The notes beneath the pieces were generated by a model. It did no database searches. It was given only the letters and a program-made list of their open reading frames with translations, and was not told the origin of the DNA. From Hyphomicrobiales bacterium (lineage in GTDB: Bacteria; Pseudomonadota; Alphaproteobacteria; Rhizobiales; Rhizobiaceae), in contig UBPA01000021.1 in assembly GCA_900467185.1 (NCBI GenBank), forward strand, positions 124,001-188,000: a stretch of DNA of 64,000 nucleotides, in the 5' to 3' direction. Numbering within the stretch: the first letter of the stretch is position 1; every line of letters begins with the position of its first letter. Below, one piece after another: positions 35,845 to 44,611 of this stretch. The position numbers and the translations under genes are program-made.

Positions 35845-37653
35845 ATGAATGCGCGTCTATCCGCCTTTGCCGTCTCCGTTTCAGCCCTTGCGTTCACAAT
35901 ACCCACTTCAGCATCCGCGCAAATCAAGGGTATCGTCGGCGAAGCGTCCGACGTGACCATTCAAGGATCTATTCTCGAGCCGGAAAAGCTGGTGATCAAA
36001 GATGACGCCAAGCTGACGGGTCTCATCAAGGCGCCGGACGGGTTCAAGGTCGAAGTGTATGCCCGCGATCTCATCAATCCACGTATGCTGACCGTGTCGC
36101 AGAAAGGGATACTGTATGCGACCCGTCGCACGATGGGTGACGTAATCATGCTCAAGGACGACAATGGTGACGGCAAGGCGGATCGTGCTGTGACCGTTGC
36201 CAGCCGCCCCAACATGCATGGAATCGCATTCGACGGCAATAAGGTGTTTCTTGTGACGATCCACGACGTCTATACCGCCGACGTCAATCAAGACGGGACA
36301 TTCGGACCTTTGACCCGGATCATCAACGATCTGCCGGACGCGGGCCAGCATGCCAACCGGACAATCGGCATCGGCCCGGACGGCATGCTCTACATAACTT
36401 CGGGCAGCACCTGCAACGAATGTCAAGAAGACAATCCGGAGAATGCCACCATCTTGCGAGCCAGCAAAGACGGAAAAACGCGTACCATTTTTGCGAGCGG
36501 CCTGCGCAACACAATCGGTTTTGACTGGGAGCCGACGACAGGCGCGCTCTACGGCATCGACCATGGGATCGATTGGCTGGGAGACGAGGTTCAGATAGAG
36601 GAACTGAACCGGATCGAGGAGGGCAAGAAATACGGATGGCCCTACGTCTATGGAATGAGCGGGATCAATCCCCATATCAATCCACCCGAAGGCGTCACGC
36701 TCGAGCAGTGGGCTCAACAATCGACGGAGCCAGTCCTTGGCTATACTGCCCACAGCGCCCCCATGCAGATGGCCTTCTACAGGGGCAATGCCTTTCCTGA
36801 CGATTACAGCGGTGATGCATTCATTGCGATGCGCGGATCCTGGAACCGTCGTCCGCCGAGTGGCTACGAGGTCGTCCGGGTTAATTTCGAGAACGGCAAA
36901 CCGGTCGGCTTCGAAAAATTTCTCGAAGGGTTTCTACTGCAGCAGGAAAACGGCAAGTATGGCTATCTCGGGCGATTGACGGGGATTGCAGTTGGAATGG
37001 ATGGCGCGCTCTTCGTGGCCGACGATAGCAATGGTGTCGTCTACAAGGTCTCCTACCATGGCAGCGACAAGGCGCCGCCGTCGGAGGCTGCGGCGATCCC
37101 CAATGTCGTCACGGACATGCCAGTCTCGAAGATCGCCATTGATCTCGTCAATGCGACGAGCACCGATGGAATCGTGGTCAAGGCGGCGTTCGAAAAGGAT
37201 GGCCCCATTCCCGTTCAATATACAGCTGATGGTGACAATGCCTCGCCTGCGATTGAATGGACGAAAGCACCTGAAGGCACAAAGTCCTTCGTCCTGATTG
37301 CGGACGATCCGGATGCCGCCAAGCCGAAACCATTTACGCATTGGCTGGCCTACGACATTCCAGTTGCGACCACACAGTTGCGCGAGGGCATTCCCGGTAC
37401 CCCGGTGCTGCAGGAGCCGAAGATGATGAAGCAGGGTGCCAACAGCCAGGGATCGACCGGCTATACTGGCCCCAAGCCGCCCGTAGGCGAACCTGCCCAT
37501 CACTATCATTTCCAGGTCTTTGCGCTCGATATCGACACGCTCGGCCTCAATCCAGGCGCTAAACGCGACGCTGTCCTTAAAGCCATGGCAGGCCATGTGC
37601 TCGCGGAAGGCCAAGTGGTCGGCACGTTCGAACGCAAGATCGCAGGTCAGTGA
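35845..37653 (+). CDS. Exported sorbosone-dehydrogenase-like beta-propeller fused to a PEBP (YbhB/YbcL) domain
   Basis: 602 residues. It has a signal peptide ending SASAQ near 26. Residues about 60-460 form a PQQ-type (sorbosone/aldose dehydrogenase) propeller, with PNMHGIAFDG, H-A-N-R-T-I-G-I-G-P-D-G, SGLRNTIGFDWEP and MRGSWNRRPPSGY. Residues about 480-600 form a phosphatidylethanolamine-binding/YbhB domain (G-D-N-A-S-P-A-I-E-W, ADDPDAAKP, FTHWLAYDIP). The start has GAGGA 7 bases upstream. The product is probably periplasmic and may oxidise a sugar; PQQ binding is family knowledge, not proven here. The PEBP fusion is less usual. The Tat SDR gene follows after one base. Confidence 0.88.
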   Translation: MNARLSAFAVSVSALAFTIPTSASAQIKGIVGEASDVTIQGSILEPEKLVIKDDAKLTGLIKAPDGFKVEVYARDLINPRMLTVSQKGILYATRRTMGDVIMLKDDNGDGKADRAVTVASRPNMHGIAFDGNKVFLVTIHDVYTADVNQDGTFGPLTRIINDLPDAGQHANRTIGIGPDGMLYITSGSTCNECQEDNPENATILRASKDGKTRTIFASGLRNTIGFDWEPTTGALYGIDHGIDWLGDEVQIEELNRIEEGKKYGWPYVYGMSGINPHINPPEGVTLEQWAQQSTEPVLGYTAHSAPMQMAFYRGNAFPDDYSGDAFIAMRGSWNRRPPSGYEVVRVNFENGKPVGFEKFLEGFLLQQENGKYGYLGRLTGIAVGMDGALFVADDSNGVVYKVSYHGSDKAPPSEAAAIPNVVTDMPVSKIAIDLVNATSTDGIVVKAAFEKDGPIPVQYTADGDNASPAIEWTKAPEGTKSFVLIADDPDAAKPKPFTHWLAYDIPVATTQLREGIPGTPVLQEPKMMKQGANSQGSTGYTGPKPPVGEPAHHYHFQVFALDIDTLGLNPGAKRDAVLKAMAGHVLAEGQVVGTFERKIAGQ

Positions 37654-37654
37654 G

Positions 37655-38650
37655 ATGTCCAAGACACGCTTCTTCCATCTCACCCGTCGATCGGTGCTCG
37701 CTGCAACGTCGACGACGCTTGCCGCATCGGCTTTTCCTTCGTTCTCTCAGGCAACATCGAAAGATATGTCCAGCATGCAAGACCCCACAACGAAGTATCC
37801 TAAGCCGCCGTTTCAGGAGCAGAAACAGCCATTTCCAGGCTTGGCACGCAAGATGACGCCGAAACCGGATCACGGCGAGACGTCCTACAAAGGATCCGGC
37901 CGATTGAAAGGCCGCAAGGCTCTCATCACGGGCGGTGATTCCGGATTGGGCCGGGCAGCAGCTATCGCCTACGCCCGCGAGGGAGCCGATGTGGCCATCA
38001 ACTACCTGCCTGATGAGGAGCCGGATGCGCGAGAAGTAATCGCGTTGATAGAGAAGGAAGGACGCAAAGGCGTCGCATTGCCGGGCGATCTGCGCGACGA
38101 GGCGTTCTGCGAGAAACTGATCGATGATGCTGCAAAGGCATTGGGGGGTCTCGACATTCTCGTCAACAATGCAGGTCGCCAACAGCAGGCGGCTTCCATC
38201 TCCGAGATCACCACCGAAGCCTTCGACGCAACGATGAAGACCAATATCTACGCTATGTTCTGGCTGACGAAAGCTGCGCTGAAGCATCTTCAGCCGGGCT
38301 CTTCCATTATCCAGACGACGTCGGAGCAAGCCTACGATCCCTCCGAGAACTTGGTCGATTACGCGATCACAAAGGCGGCCGGCATGAATTTTACCAAGTC
38401 CATGGCCAAACAACTCGGGCCCAAGGGCATTCGCGTCAACGGTGTTGCGCCAGGTCCAATCTGGACCCCGCTCCAGGTGAGCGGCGGCGCCACGATGGAG
38501 AAGCTGGTGATATTCGGCGGCGATACGCCAATGGGTCGACCTGGGCAGCCGGCCGAACTGGCCTCCATCTACGTACAACTGGCGGACAACGGCGCCAGTT
38601 TCTCTACAGGTCAGGTCTATGGCGCGGCGGGTGGTGGCGGCCAGCCCTGA
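37655..38650 (+). CDS. YghA-like SDR oxidoreductase with Tat signal
   Basis: 331 residues. The N-terminal twin-arginine motif (L-T-R-R-S-V-L-A-A) and hydrophobic run suggest export. The mature part matches YghA-like SDRs: M-Q-D-P-T-T-K-Y-P-K-P-P, GRKALITGGDSGLGRAAAIA, LDILVNNAGRQQ and Y-A-I-T-K with the expected Tyr/Lys. The usual T-S-S before the active-site region reads Q-T-T-S-E. Its ATG is one base after the upstream stop, so the two form an operon. A periplasmic SDR beside a periplasmic sugar dehydrogenase suggests joint carbohydrate or aldehyde oxidation. Cofactor supply in the periplasm would need explaining. Confidence 0.9.
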   Translation: MSKTRFFHLTRRSVLAATSTTLAASAFPSFSQATSKDMSSMQDPTTKYPKPPFQEQKQPFPGLARKMTPKPDHGETSYKGSGRLKGRKALITGGDSGLGRAAAIAYAREGADVAINYLPDEEPDAREVIALIEKEGRKGVALPGDLRDEAFCEKLIDDAAKALGGLDILVNNAGRQQQAASISEITTEAFDATMKTNIYAMFWLTKAALKHLQPGSSIIQTTSEQAYDPSENLVDYAITKAAGMNFTKSMAKQLGPKGIRVNGVAPGPIWTPLQVSGGATMEKLVIFGGDTPMGRPGQPAELASIYVQLADNGASFSTGQVYGAAGGGGQP

Positions 38651-38799
38651 TCAGATAGAGGAGCATGTACAGCTCGCCTGTGATACACGGTAACTTTATG
38701 TCGCCAAGCGAGAGATATCAAAGGCGAGCCCTCGGTGAAAGCCATCTTGTCGAGGTGAAGCGAGCGTTGGCCGTCTCAGGGTCGGTGGTCTCAACCCCC

Positions 38800-39170
38800 A
38801 GGTAACGGTCGCCGTGAGTGCGATCGCGCGCACGGAGTGCCGATGTTGCGGTCGAAGCGGGTTGCGACACGATACAGGCCTTGAGGCGACAGAGCATCAG
38901 ATCGGCAACACTGCGGTATTGTACCGTTCTTGCGCGCAGGGCGATGGCTCGGGTGTCAGGCTTGTCGCACCACTCGCGCAGAGCCTCGCTGTCGTAATCT
39001 TTTCAGGCAACGCGTTCTGAAGCGGGTAACAGAACGTCGATGCAGCGCATTGCAACGGTGCAATCATTAGCGTTCCGCGCGTCAGGAGTCAGGAGCAGTA
39101 CGCGAGGGTAGCTTTTGATGTCGCGGACTGCGTGAACCTTCGTATTATGTCGACCTCTGAAGCGTTTCTC
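38800..39170 (-). mobile_element. IS5-family transposase remnant
   Basis: Minus-strand frames carry RFRGRHNTKVHAVRDIKSYP then R-V-L-L-L-T-P-D, and D-Y-D-S-E-A-L-R-E-W followed by M-L-C-R-L-K-A-C. These are the central and C-terminal landmarks (K-x-H-A, Y-D-S, E-R-x-F-C-R-L-K) of IS5-family DDE transposases. Several frameshifts. The flanks 38651-38799 and 39171-39661 hold nothing I recognise. Confidence 0.65.
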
Positions 39171-39661
39171 TCACTGATTGAATCGAATCGCTGTAAAAAA
39201 TCAGTTTCCAACTAATTCCCGCTCTCTGCCGATGCAGGTCGGCAGATGTGTTGAGAGTCCTTTCCGTCGAGCTTCGCATACCTGTCCTTGCCGCTGTGAG
39301 CGGCGGCGCATCTCATCGAGAGCTGCCGTGCGTTTCGGGTGAGCGCAGGCAACGTGGGCCATTGGTATCACTCCCAAATCCGGCGGGTCGATGTTCGACC
39401 CGGTCCACTCGTCGGCGACAGCTATGCCCACAAGACAGAAGCGCATGTCGATCTCATAACGTGGCTCGGGGAGCACCGGCACGGCACCCTTTTCCAGCTT
39501 CCCAGAGCCTTCATTGACCAAAGCATTTCCGTCAGCAAGTCGGCGCTACGACTTTCCGCCACCTTGCGGCGTCCTGACTGTCTGGCGAACGCCCTTCCGG
39601 CACTCATCACACGAAGATGTGTCTCACGCGGTCACAAAGGCCTCTAACCGCGAAAACGCAA
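39171..39661. other. Spacer of unknown origin
   Basis: About 490 bp with open frames on both strands, none with a known domain or good start. Possibly older mobile-element debris. Confidence 0.35.
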
Positions 39662-39695
39662 AATGGCCACCAGGCGTTTGCGCCGGGTGGCCATT
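39662..39695 (-). terminator. Rho-independent terminator of the Gly/Ser-rich gene
   Basis: Perfect 10-bp arms AATGGCCACC / GGTGGCCATT. On the minus strand it is followed by TTTTGCGTTTTC. It lies 24 bp after the stop codon of the secreted-protein gene. Confidence 0.8.
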
Positions 39696-39718
39696 CCAAG
39701 TCTATCTTGTCAGACGAC

Positions 39719-40060
39719 TTAGTTTGCCGGGCAGTTTGCACCCGTCGAAGTAGAACCCGACGTTGCGGCACAAGGCTGGTCGCCCGTCATCGGAGCTGTC
39801 TTTGCTGGTGGGGCCATTGTGGTCCCAGAGGTGCCCGCTGCAGCCGAACCTGACATGGAACCGCCCGTGCTGCTGCCGTCGCTTGTGGAAGGCTGGTCGC
39901 CGGTCATCGGTGCTGCACCGCTTGCGGAATTCGCAGCGCCGCCAGTCGCGCCGACGGCATCGGAACCCGACAGATTGCTCGAGCCGCCACCAGTCTGGGC
40001 GACAGCCGTGCCTGCAAGGCTGAGAGCTACAAAGGCGGCGGTCAGATAGGTCTTTACCAT
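39719..40060 (-). CDS. Small secreted Gly/Ser-rich protein
   Basis: 113 residues. Signal peptide VKTYLTAAFVALSLAGTAVA followed by a low-complexity mature part rich in Gly, Ser, Ala and Thr. Two copies of A-P-M-T-G-D-Q-P lie about 40 residues apart. Strong ribosome site (AGGAGA 7 bases before ATG), a strong terminator and an EcfG-like promoter candidate about 55 bp upstream make it a well-defined single gene. No enzyme domain; presumably periplasmic or secreted. Function unknown. Confidence 0.8.
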   Translation of the reverse strand: MVKTYLTAAFVALSLAGTAVAQTGGGSSNLSGSDAVGATGGAANSASGAAPMTGDQPSTSDGSSTGGSMSGSAAAGTSGTTMAPPAKTAPMTGDQPCAATSGSTSTGANCPAN

Positions 40061-40113
40061 TTTCTCATCTCCTGATTTCCCGCCAGCTATTTTGCCAGCG
40101 TTCAGGTCTGAAG

Positions 40114-40138
40114 AACCCATCGGAGGAGAAGGTGTTCC
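40114..40138 (-). promoter_or_regulatory. EcfG-like stress promoter candidate (GGAAC-N16-GGTT)
   Basis: On the minus strand GGAAC (40138-40134) and GGTT (40117-40114) are 16 bp apart, one base off the EcfG consensus GGAAC-N16/17-CGTT. The downstream gene starts at 40060, a suitable distance. Confidence 0.45.
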
Positions 40139-40569
40139 TTCCCACGCTTGAATTGAAGGCGGTATTCACAAAGGGTCCGAAACCGGACGGTCGAATGTGT
40201 CGCGGGAACAAACGAGGATAACGAAACCCACTTAAAGACAAAGAGTTAGGCGCAGGTTGCATATATGAGAATTGACATCATGCCGCGCATAATCATGTGC
40301 CGACGCTGCAAAACCCAAAGACGGCGGGTGAAAGCTCCGTCGAGAGGAGCGGCACAAAGGGTGGACTTACATTTTACCGCATTTGGTCCAGCAGGCGCTC
40401 GCATTCCAGGAGTTCGTACAGCACTTTCTGGAGCAGTGCCCGATCCTCCTTGTTGATGAACGTCTTGCCGAAGGAGACCTCCGGCATATCGTCGCTGCTT
40501 GCACCGAACGAGAAAAAGTAGCGGCTGATGGAAGTTTTGCCCGGTCGACAATCTGATGTTCGTTCGGCG
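40139..40569. other. Spacer containing an unidentified C-terminal coding fragment
   Basis: On the minus strand, about 40374-40530 reads FFSFGASSDDMPEVSFGKTF, then continues E-D-R-A-L-L-Q-K-V-L-Y-E-L-L-E and ends in a stop at 40374. It looks like the tail of a real protein but has no start and no family I know. The rest is featureless. Confidence 0.35.
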
Positions 40570-41240
40570 TTCCGATCTTAGGATGCTGCGGCGACGCCAG
40601 CAGCGCATCGTGACAACCGCAGCGGATGTCGCCTGGTGCGCGGCGACACGGGCGTCAAGTCTCTGGCCACAGGCCGCTTCTTCCACCTGCAGAGCTTCGC
40701 CGTCGCGTTGGCGATCTCGGAGCTGTCCAAGGCGTAGGGCTCGTGGAACTTGTGCCTGCTGTAGGACCAACAGCCGGCCAGTATCACGCCGTCATTGCCG
40801 CGGTCAGATCTGGCAAGCTTGTCATAGGCACAAATGGCCGTCCACCTGCACGATATCGCGATAGGCACTGAGATGCCGGGCGACACAATCGCCAGCGCGG
40901 CAGTCTTCAAAGCGACTGGCAACCATCGGTAGGCTACTGCCGCCGAAAATACGCTCACCTTTCTTGATCTCGGTGAGGTTGCAGTCGGCCAGGATATCAA
41001 GTTTCACGCCGAGCTTGCCCCCGATTGGGCCATAAGCCTGCGGTCAAGCTCGACCTTGTCACGTGCAGAGATGGCCTCCTGCCGATAGAGCGGAAGGCCA
41101 TCGGCATACTTCGGGTAACCATGACGCGGAACGTCGCCGGCATGACGTCCAGTTGCTCCGATACATCTCCTTCGATCACCACGACGACACGTTCCAGGTG
41201 AGGTTGACAAGCCCTAGCGCGGTCAGGGTGGATGTTTGCC
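40570..41240 (-). mobile_element. IS66-family TnpC remnant
   Basis: Minus-strand pieces of TnpC in three frames: Q-L-D-V-M-P-A-T-F-R-V, L-P-L-Y-R-Q-E-A, DGHLCAYDKLARSDRGNDGV, ILAGCWSYSRHKFHEPYALD and Q-A-T-S-A-A-V-V. Frameshifted and lacking the end that survives at other IS66 remnants in this window. Confidence 0.85.
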
Positions 41241-41489
41241 ATCGGTATGGGCGCTGCCCTTGTTCACCTCGGCTCGAAATACCGCGATTCCGGTCTCGAT
41301 CCAGGTCGCAGACCTGAAAGCCAGAAACGGCGATGCTTGTCGATCTCATGAGGGTTTCAGGCGGTGGACGCACAGAGCGCCCGACGTTGCTATGATCTTG
41401 CTTGAGACGTATGCCGACATCGACGGACTCAATACGGATATCGATATGCCGGATCTATAGACGGTCGGGAACTAGTCCGTCGTGCTCGC
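41241..41489. other. Spacer between two transposase remnants
   Basis: About 250 bp with no supported gene. Probably part of the same decayed insertion region. Confidence 0.3.
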
Positions 41490-41790
41490 GGTATCTAACC
41501 ACACATCGTCATATACCGGTTATCGCGATCGACCGTCGGCTTCTGAAAGGCTTCTTCCCAGATGCCAGTATCCGACCGATGGCTAAAACGCTTACGCACT
41601 GTCTCCTGCTCGCCATAGCGTCCCGGCAGATCGCGCCAATGTGCCCCGGAGCGTAAAACTAGAGACGATCATTGATAAACAAGCGGTTGTCCGACCCAGT
41701 GCGCCCCGGATCCCTCATCTTGCCTTGCAACAAGGACGCAATCCCGGTCCACTGCCAATGGCGCAGTTTATATTGCTTCGCGGCCAGTAC
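41490..41790 (-). mobile_element. IS5-family (IS1031-like) transposase N-terminal remnant
   Basis: Frames on the minus strand read W-T-G-I-A-S-L-L-Q-G-K-M-R-D-P-G, G-R-T-G-S-D-N-R-L-F-I-N, then R-S-G-A-H-W-R-D-L-P-G-R-Y-G and F-S-H-R-S-D-T-G-I-W-E-E-A-F. This is the N-terminal region of IS5-group transposases, with stops between the pieces. Confidence 0.75.
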
Positions 41791-41899
41791 TCGCCTCCGT
41801 AAATCATCACGGAATCTTACGAACCAGCGATCAACCGGTTTGGGGAACCCGAATGTCGATCCGTCTTAGAAATGCAGCCGGTAGTGCGAGCAGCAGGCG

Positions 41900-42583
41900 T
41901 TATACAAGTTGCAGTTTTCTGAAGCCGTCTGCAGTTACTCGTGTCTCGCGCCAGACATCCTGCACCGCCTGGATAGCCGTATCCGGCTTAGATTCACCGA
42001 TAAAAATGATGATGGGGCCCTGTTCCACCTGAAGGGGATCGTAGAAGTCGAGCAGGTGGGGATGGCGGGTCTGCACGAACTCGGGCATGACACCACCGTG
42101 TCGCAATAGGTGATCGACCACGACCTGGTCGCCATGAACGGAATTGGGTACCTCGCCACAGGACCCGGGTTGCATCCAGCGGTCGGGCTCAGCCTTGAAT
42201 TTTTCGTAAACATGGCCGAGCTCGCTTCCTCGCCAGCGCATGAGCGCGGTGGAGAGGCGGCCTTTCAGAAAATAGTCTTCCATGGCGGCCATGCTGTCAT
42301 CAACGAGAGCGCCCGCATCTCCGGTAAAGACCGTATCAAGATCACAAAGAATGGTAAGATCGTCGGCAAGATCGGTGCGGTAAGCCTCGAACTTCGACCA
42401 CCATGCTGGCCAGCCATGGCGCAATGGCACAACATCGACCCCCGCCACCTGAAGATCGAGGTCTGTAAGGCACACGACGCGGTCGAGGCCGGGGATCGAC
42501 CGGCGCGCGCCGGCGTTCAACCGCTCGACCCAAGTTACGTCATAGCGGCCACCGCTTTTTAGAACCGTCGTCAGCGTGACCAT
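41900..42583 (-). CDS. Putative GT-A-type glycosyltransferase (short)
   Basis: 227 residues, soluble. The N-terminal VTLTTVLKSGGRYDVTWVERL and the D-x-D-like element in ILCDLDTVF (near 98) suggest a nucleotide-sugar GT-A fold. A-W-W-S-K-F-E-A-Y-R precedes it and S-V-H-G-D-Q follows, as in small bacterial glycosyltransferases with glycogenin-like or capsule-type folds. I do not recognise a named family. Last gene of the four-gene minus-strand sugar operon, 5 bp after the previous gene, which is strong support for a carbohydrate role. Confidence 0.65.
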   Translation of the reverse strand: MVTLTTVLKSGGRYDVTWVERLNAGARRSIPGLDRVVCLTDLDLQVAGVDVVPLRHGWPAWWSKFEAYRTDLADDLTILCDLDTVFTGDAGALVDDSMAAMEDYFLKGRLSTALMRWRGSELGHVYEKFKAEPDRWMQPGSCGEVPNSVHGDQVVVDHLLRHGGVMPEFVQTRHPHLLDFYDPLQVEQGPIIIFIGESKPDTAIQAVQDVWRETRVTADGFRKLQLV

Positions 42584-42588
42584 CTTGG

Positions 42589-43722
42589 CTATACCACCTT
42601 AAGAAGCGGCTGTTCGCTTACGCTGACACGCCGCCAAAGATCGTCACAGAGCGTCTCAAGCCAGTTGGCCGCCGTGCGCGCAGCATCCGGATTATGCAAG
42701 GAGCGCAAGATAGCAGGGTCTATCGCCTCGGCGGCCTCCAGAAGTTGCTGCCATCCCCGATAGTCGCCCGGCCATGCAAACGCCGTAACCGCGGCACCCA
42801 AGGTGACCAGTGCCTCCGCTTTGCGGTGCTGTTCGGAAAAATAGCGCCATTCCGGCATGACGACGAACTTGGAACCTGCACGGGCGATCTCGTGGACCGT
42901 ATTATCGCCAGCCGAGGCGACGACGATGTCGGCAGCGGCGATATAGTCTGTGACGTTTTCAACCCAACCAAGTTCGTGAAGATTGGCGAAATTGGTCTCA
43001 TGGCCTTCCCGGTGGACGGGTCCGGCGACCAGCCACAGAGCGTCGGGTACGGCGCGCGCGGCAATCGTCAGCGGTGCAAGCGGCGTTCCGCTGCCGCCAC
43101 CGCCTGTTAGCACCAAAATAATCTTGCTCTCTTCGGCAAGGCCGAGCTTTCCCCGAGCAGCCTGTCGCGTCGGTACCGCATCCCGTGTTGTGCAAAGTCC
43201 GCCGGTATAGATGGTCTTGGCACGGAGGGTCTGCGGATAATCGCTCTGCTCCAAACGAGCGTCAAACGGCGCGATCATGCCGACGCAGGCCTCATAGGAG
43301 CCGATATGCCCAACATCACTACGGTCGCCATGCATTCGGATCTGCACTGTTGGCGTGCTCACGATGCGGCCGAGCATGCCGATTTCCGCGGAGACGTCGA
43401 CGACGAACAGACCAACATCGCGGTCATCCAGATGATCGACGATGGTGCGCATCGTGCGGCGCATGGAAGGCAAGCCGAGCGGTACGCAATGCATCACCGA
43501 TGGTGTGGGTTCGGCAAAAAGCCGCGGCGTCGGAACGGACTCGCCGATCATGTTCGGCAGGGTGATGACCTCAATGCGCGGATCGGCCTTGGCAAAATGC
43601 TCAGGGCCCGCGGTCAGCACCGAAACGGGGCGATCCTTGCTGAAGTGCTCTGCCATCGCCATCGTGCGATTGGCATGGCCGCGGCCCTGATGATGGACGA
43701 AGAAGGCGATCGGTTTTTTCAT
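42589..43722 (-). CDS. MurG-like (GT-B) glycosyltransferase
   Basis: 377 residues, GT-B fold. N-terminal KPIAFFVHHQGRGHANRTMA with the G-R-G-H-x-x-R loop, glycine-rich L-T-G-G-G-G-S-G-T in the middle, and nucleotide-site text VVASAGDNTVHEIARAGSKF with PEWRYFSEQHRKAEAL. These match GT28/MurG-type enzymes that use UDP-sugars, though this is not MurG itself (no cell-wall genes nearby). The start at 43722 is chosen because the upstream extension overlaps the preceding gene and has no homology features. Cytoplasmic or membrane-associated. Confidence 0.85.
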   Translation of the reverse strand: MKKPIAFFVHHQGRGHANRTMAMAEHFSKDRPVSVLTAGPEHFAKADPRIEVITLPNMIGESVPTPRLFAEPTPSVMHCVPLGLPSMRRTMRTIVDHLDDRDVGLFVVDVSAEIGMLGRIVSTPTVQIRMHGDRSDVGHIGSYEACVGMIAPFDARLEQSDYPQTLRAKTIYTGGLCTTRDAVPTRQAARGKLGLAEESKIILVLTGGGGSGTPLAPLTIAARAVPDALWLVAGPVHREGHETNFANLHELGWVENVTDYIAAADIVVASAGDNTVHEIARAGSKFVVMPEWRYFSEQHRKAEALVTLGAAVTAFAWPGDYRGWQQLLEAAEAIDPAILRSLHNPDAARTAANWLETLCDDLWRRVSVSEQPLLKVV

Positions 43723-43735
43723 GAATCGGGTCCCG

Positions 43736-44611
43736 TTAGGAAAAGAGAATGTGCTCTGGCTGGCGTGCGGCGGCTGTTTCACGGCCATCCGGGCGGCGAA
43801 GCTCGCGGATTTCATATGCCACGCTCGTCCATTCGATCAGCCCGCACGCCGCGAACTGTCCCAGCCAGTAGTCCATGCACCAGATGCCGTGTTTTGCATG
43901 GTACAGGCGCGCATTGCGCAGGATATCATCGAAGTGCTGGAGCGGCGGAATATAAACGGTGTGGTGCTGGTGGTAGGCGCGCGCGCCGCCGACCCGGTAG
44001 GTCGACAACTTGGCTTGCGACGCTCTGCGTGCAAAGTCCGTTTCTTCAGCGCCATAGCCGTAGAAGGCCTCGTCCATTCCACCAAGCGACATCCAGGTTG
44101 CCCTGCGCAATGCGAACGAGAGGCCCCAGAGTTGCCCTGAATCTGGCTCTTCGACAACGCCGATATCGGGGAATAGGGGCTTCGAGGGGTGAACCAAGCC
44201 ATGTTTTTCGAGCATGGCAAGGTTACCTGTGTAAGTCGGCATGCCGCCCGGGAGATAGTGGACTTCGCCAAGCATGATGCCGTCGTGCTGGGTTAGCGCC
44301 TCGGCGTAAGCCTCGACGGTGGTGGGCGAGGGTATGCAGTCGACATCGAGGAAGATGAGATAGGTGCCAGAAGCGGCTTCCGCCGCGCGGTTACGAGCGG
44401 CAGCAAGCGGCATGTCAACGCCCTCGACAAAGACATGACGAACCGGGAAGGGTAGGACAGGCAGCGCTTCAGCCTTCTCGGCTTGCATCCAGGCGATCAC
44501 AAGCTCGCAGGGCGGTATGCTTTGCTGCGACAAACCCGTCATCAAAGCCCGGAGGTGATCGGCCCTTCCACGCACGATGGTCAGAACGCTCGCTAAGACC
44601 TCTGCCGTCAT
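43736..44611 (-). CDS. Family 2 glycosyltransferase
   Basis: 291 residues. GT-A fold with N-terminal SVLTIVRGRADHLRALMTGL, the metal-binding D-V-D in YLIFLDVDCIPS near 96, and the C-terminal galactosyltransferase-like segment WMSLGGMDEAFYGYGAEETD that carries the acceptor-side acidic residues. Overlaps the sucrose-phosphate-synthase-like gene by 4 bp (ATGA). Donor and acceptor unknown. Confidence 0.88.
   Translation of the reverse strand: MTAEVLASVLTIVRGRADHLRALMTGLSQQSIPPCELVIAWMQAEKAEALPVLPFPVRHVFVEGVDMPLAAARNRAAEAASGTYLIFLDVDCIPSPTTVEAYAEALTQHDGIMLGEVHYLPGGMPTYTGNLAMLEKHGLVHPSKPLFPDIGVVEEPDSGQLWGLSFALRRATWMSLGGMDEAFYGYGAEETDFARRASQAKLSTYRVGGARAYHQHHTVYIPPLQHFDDILRNARLYHAKHGIWCMDYWLGQFAACGLIEWTSVAYEIRELRRPDGRETAAARQPEHILFS

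Noticed and set aside
35908-36753. 281-codon minus-strand frame
   Set aside because: Antisense to the sorbosone-dehydrogenase-like gene, which has a signal peptide, ribosome site and recognisable domains.
42589-43722. Assignment of the MurG-like gene as true murG
   Set aside because: No peptidoglycan genes are nearby, and the sequence shares only the general GT28 fold motifs.
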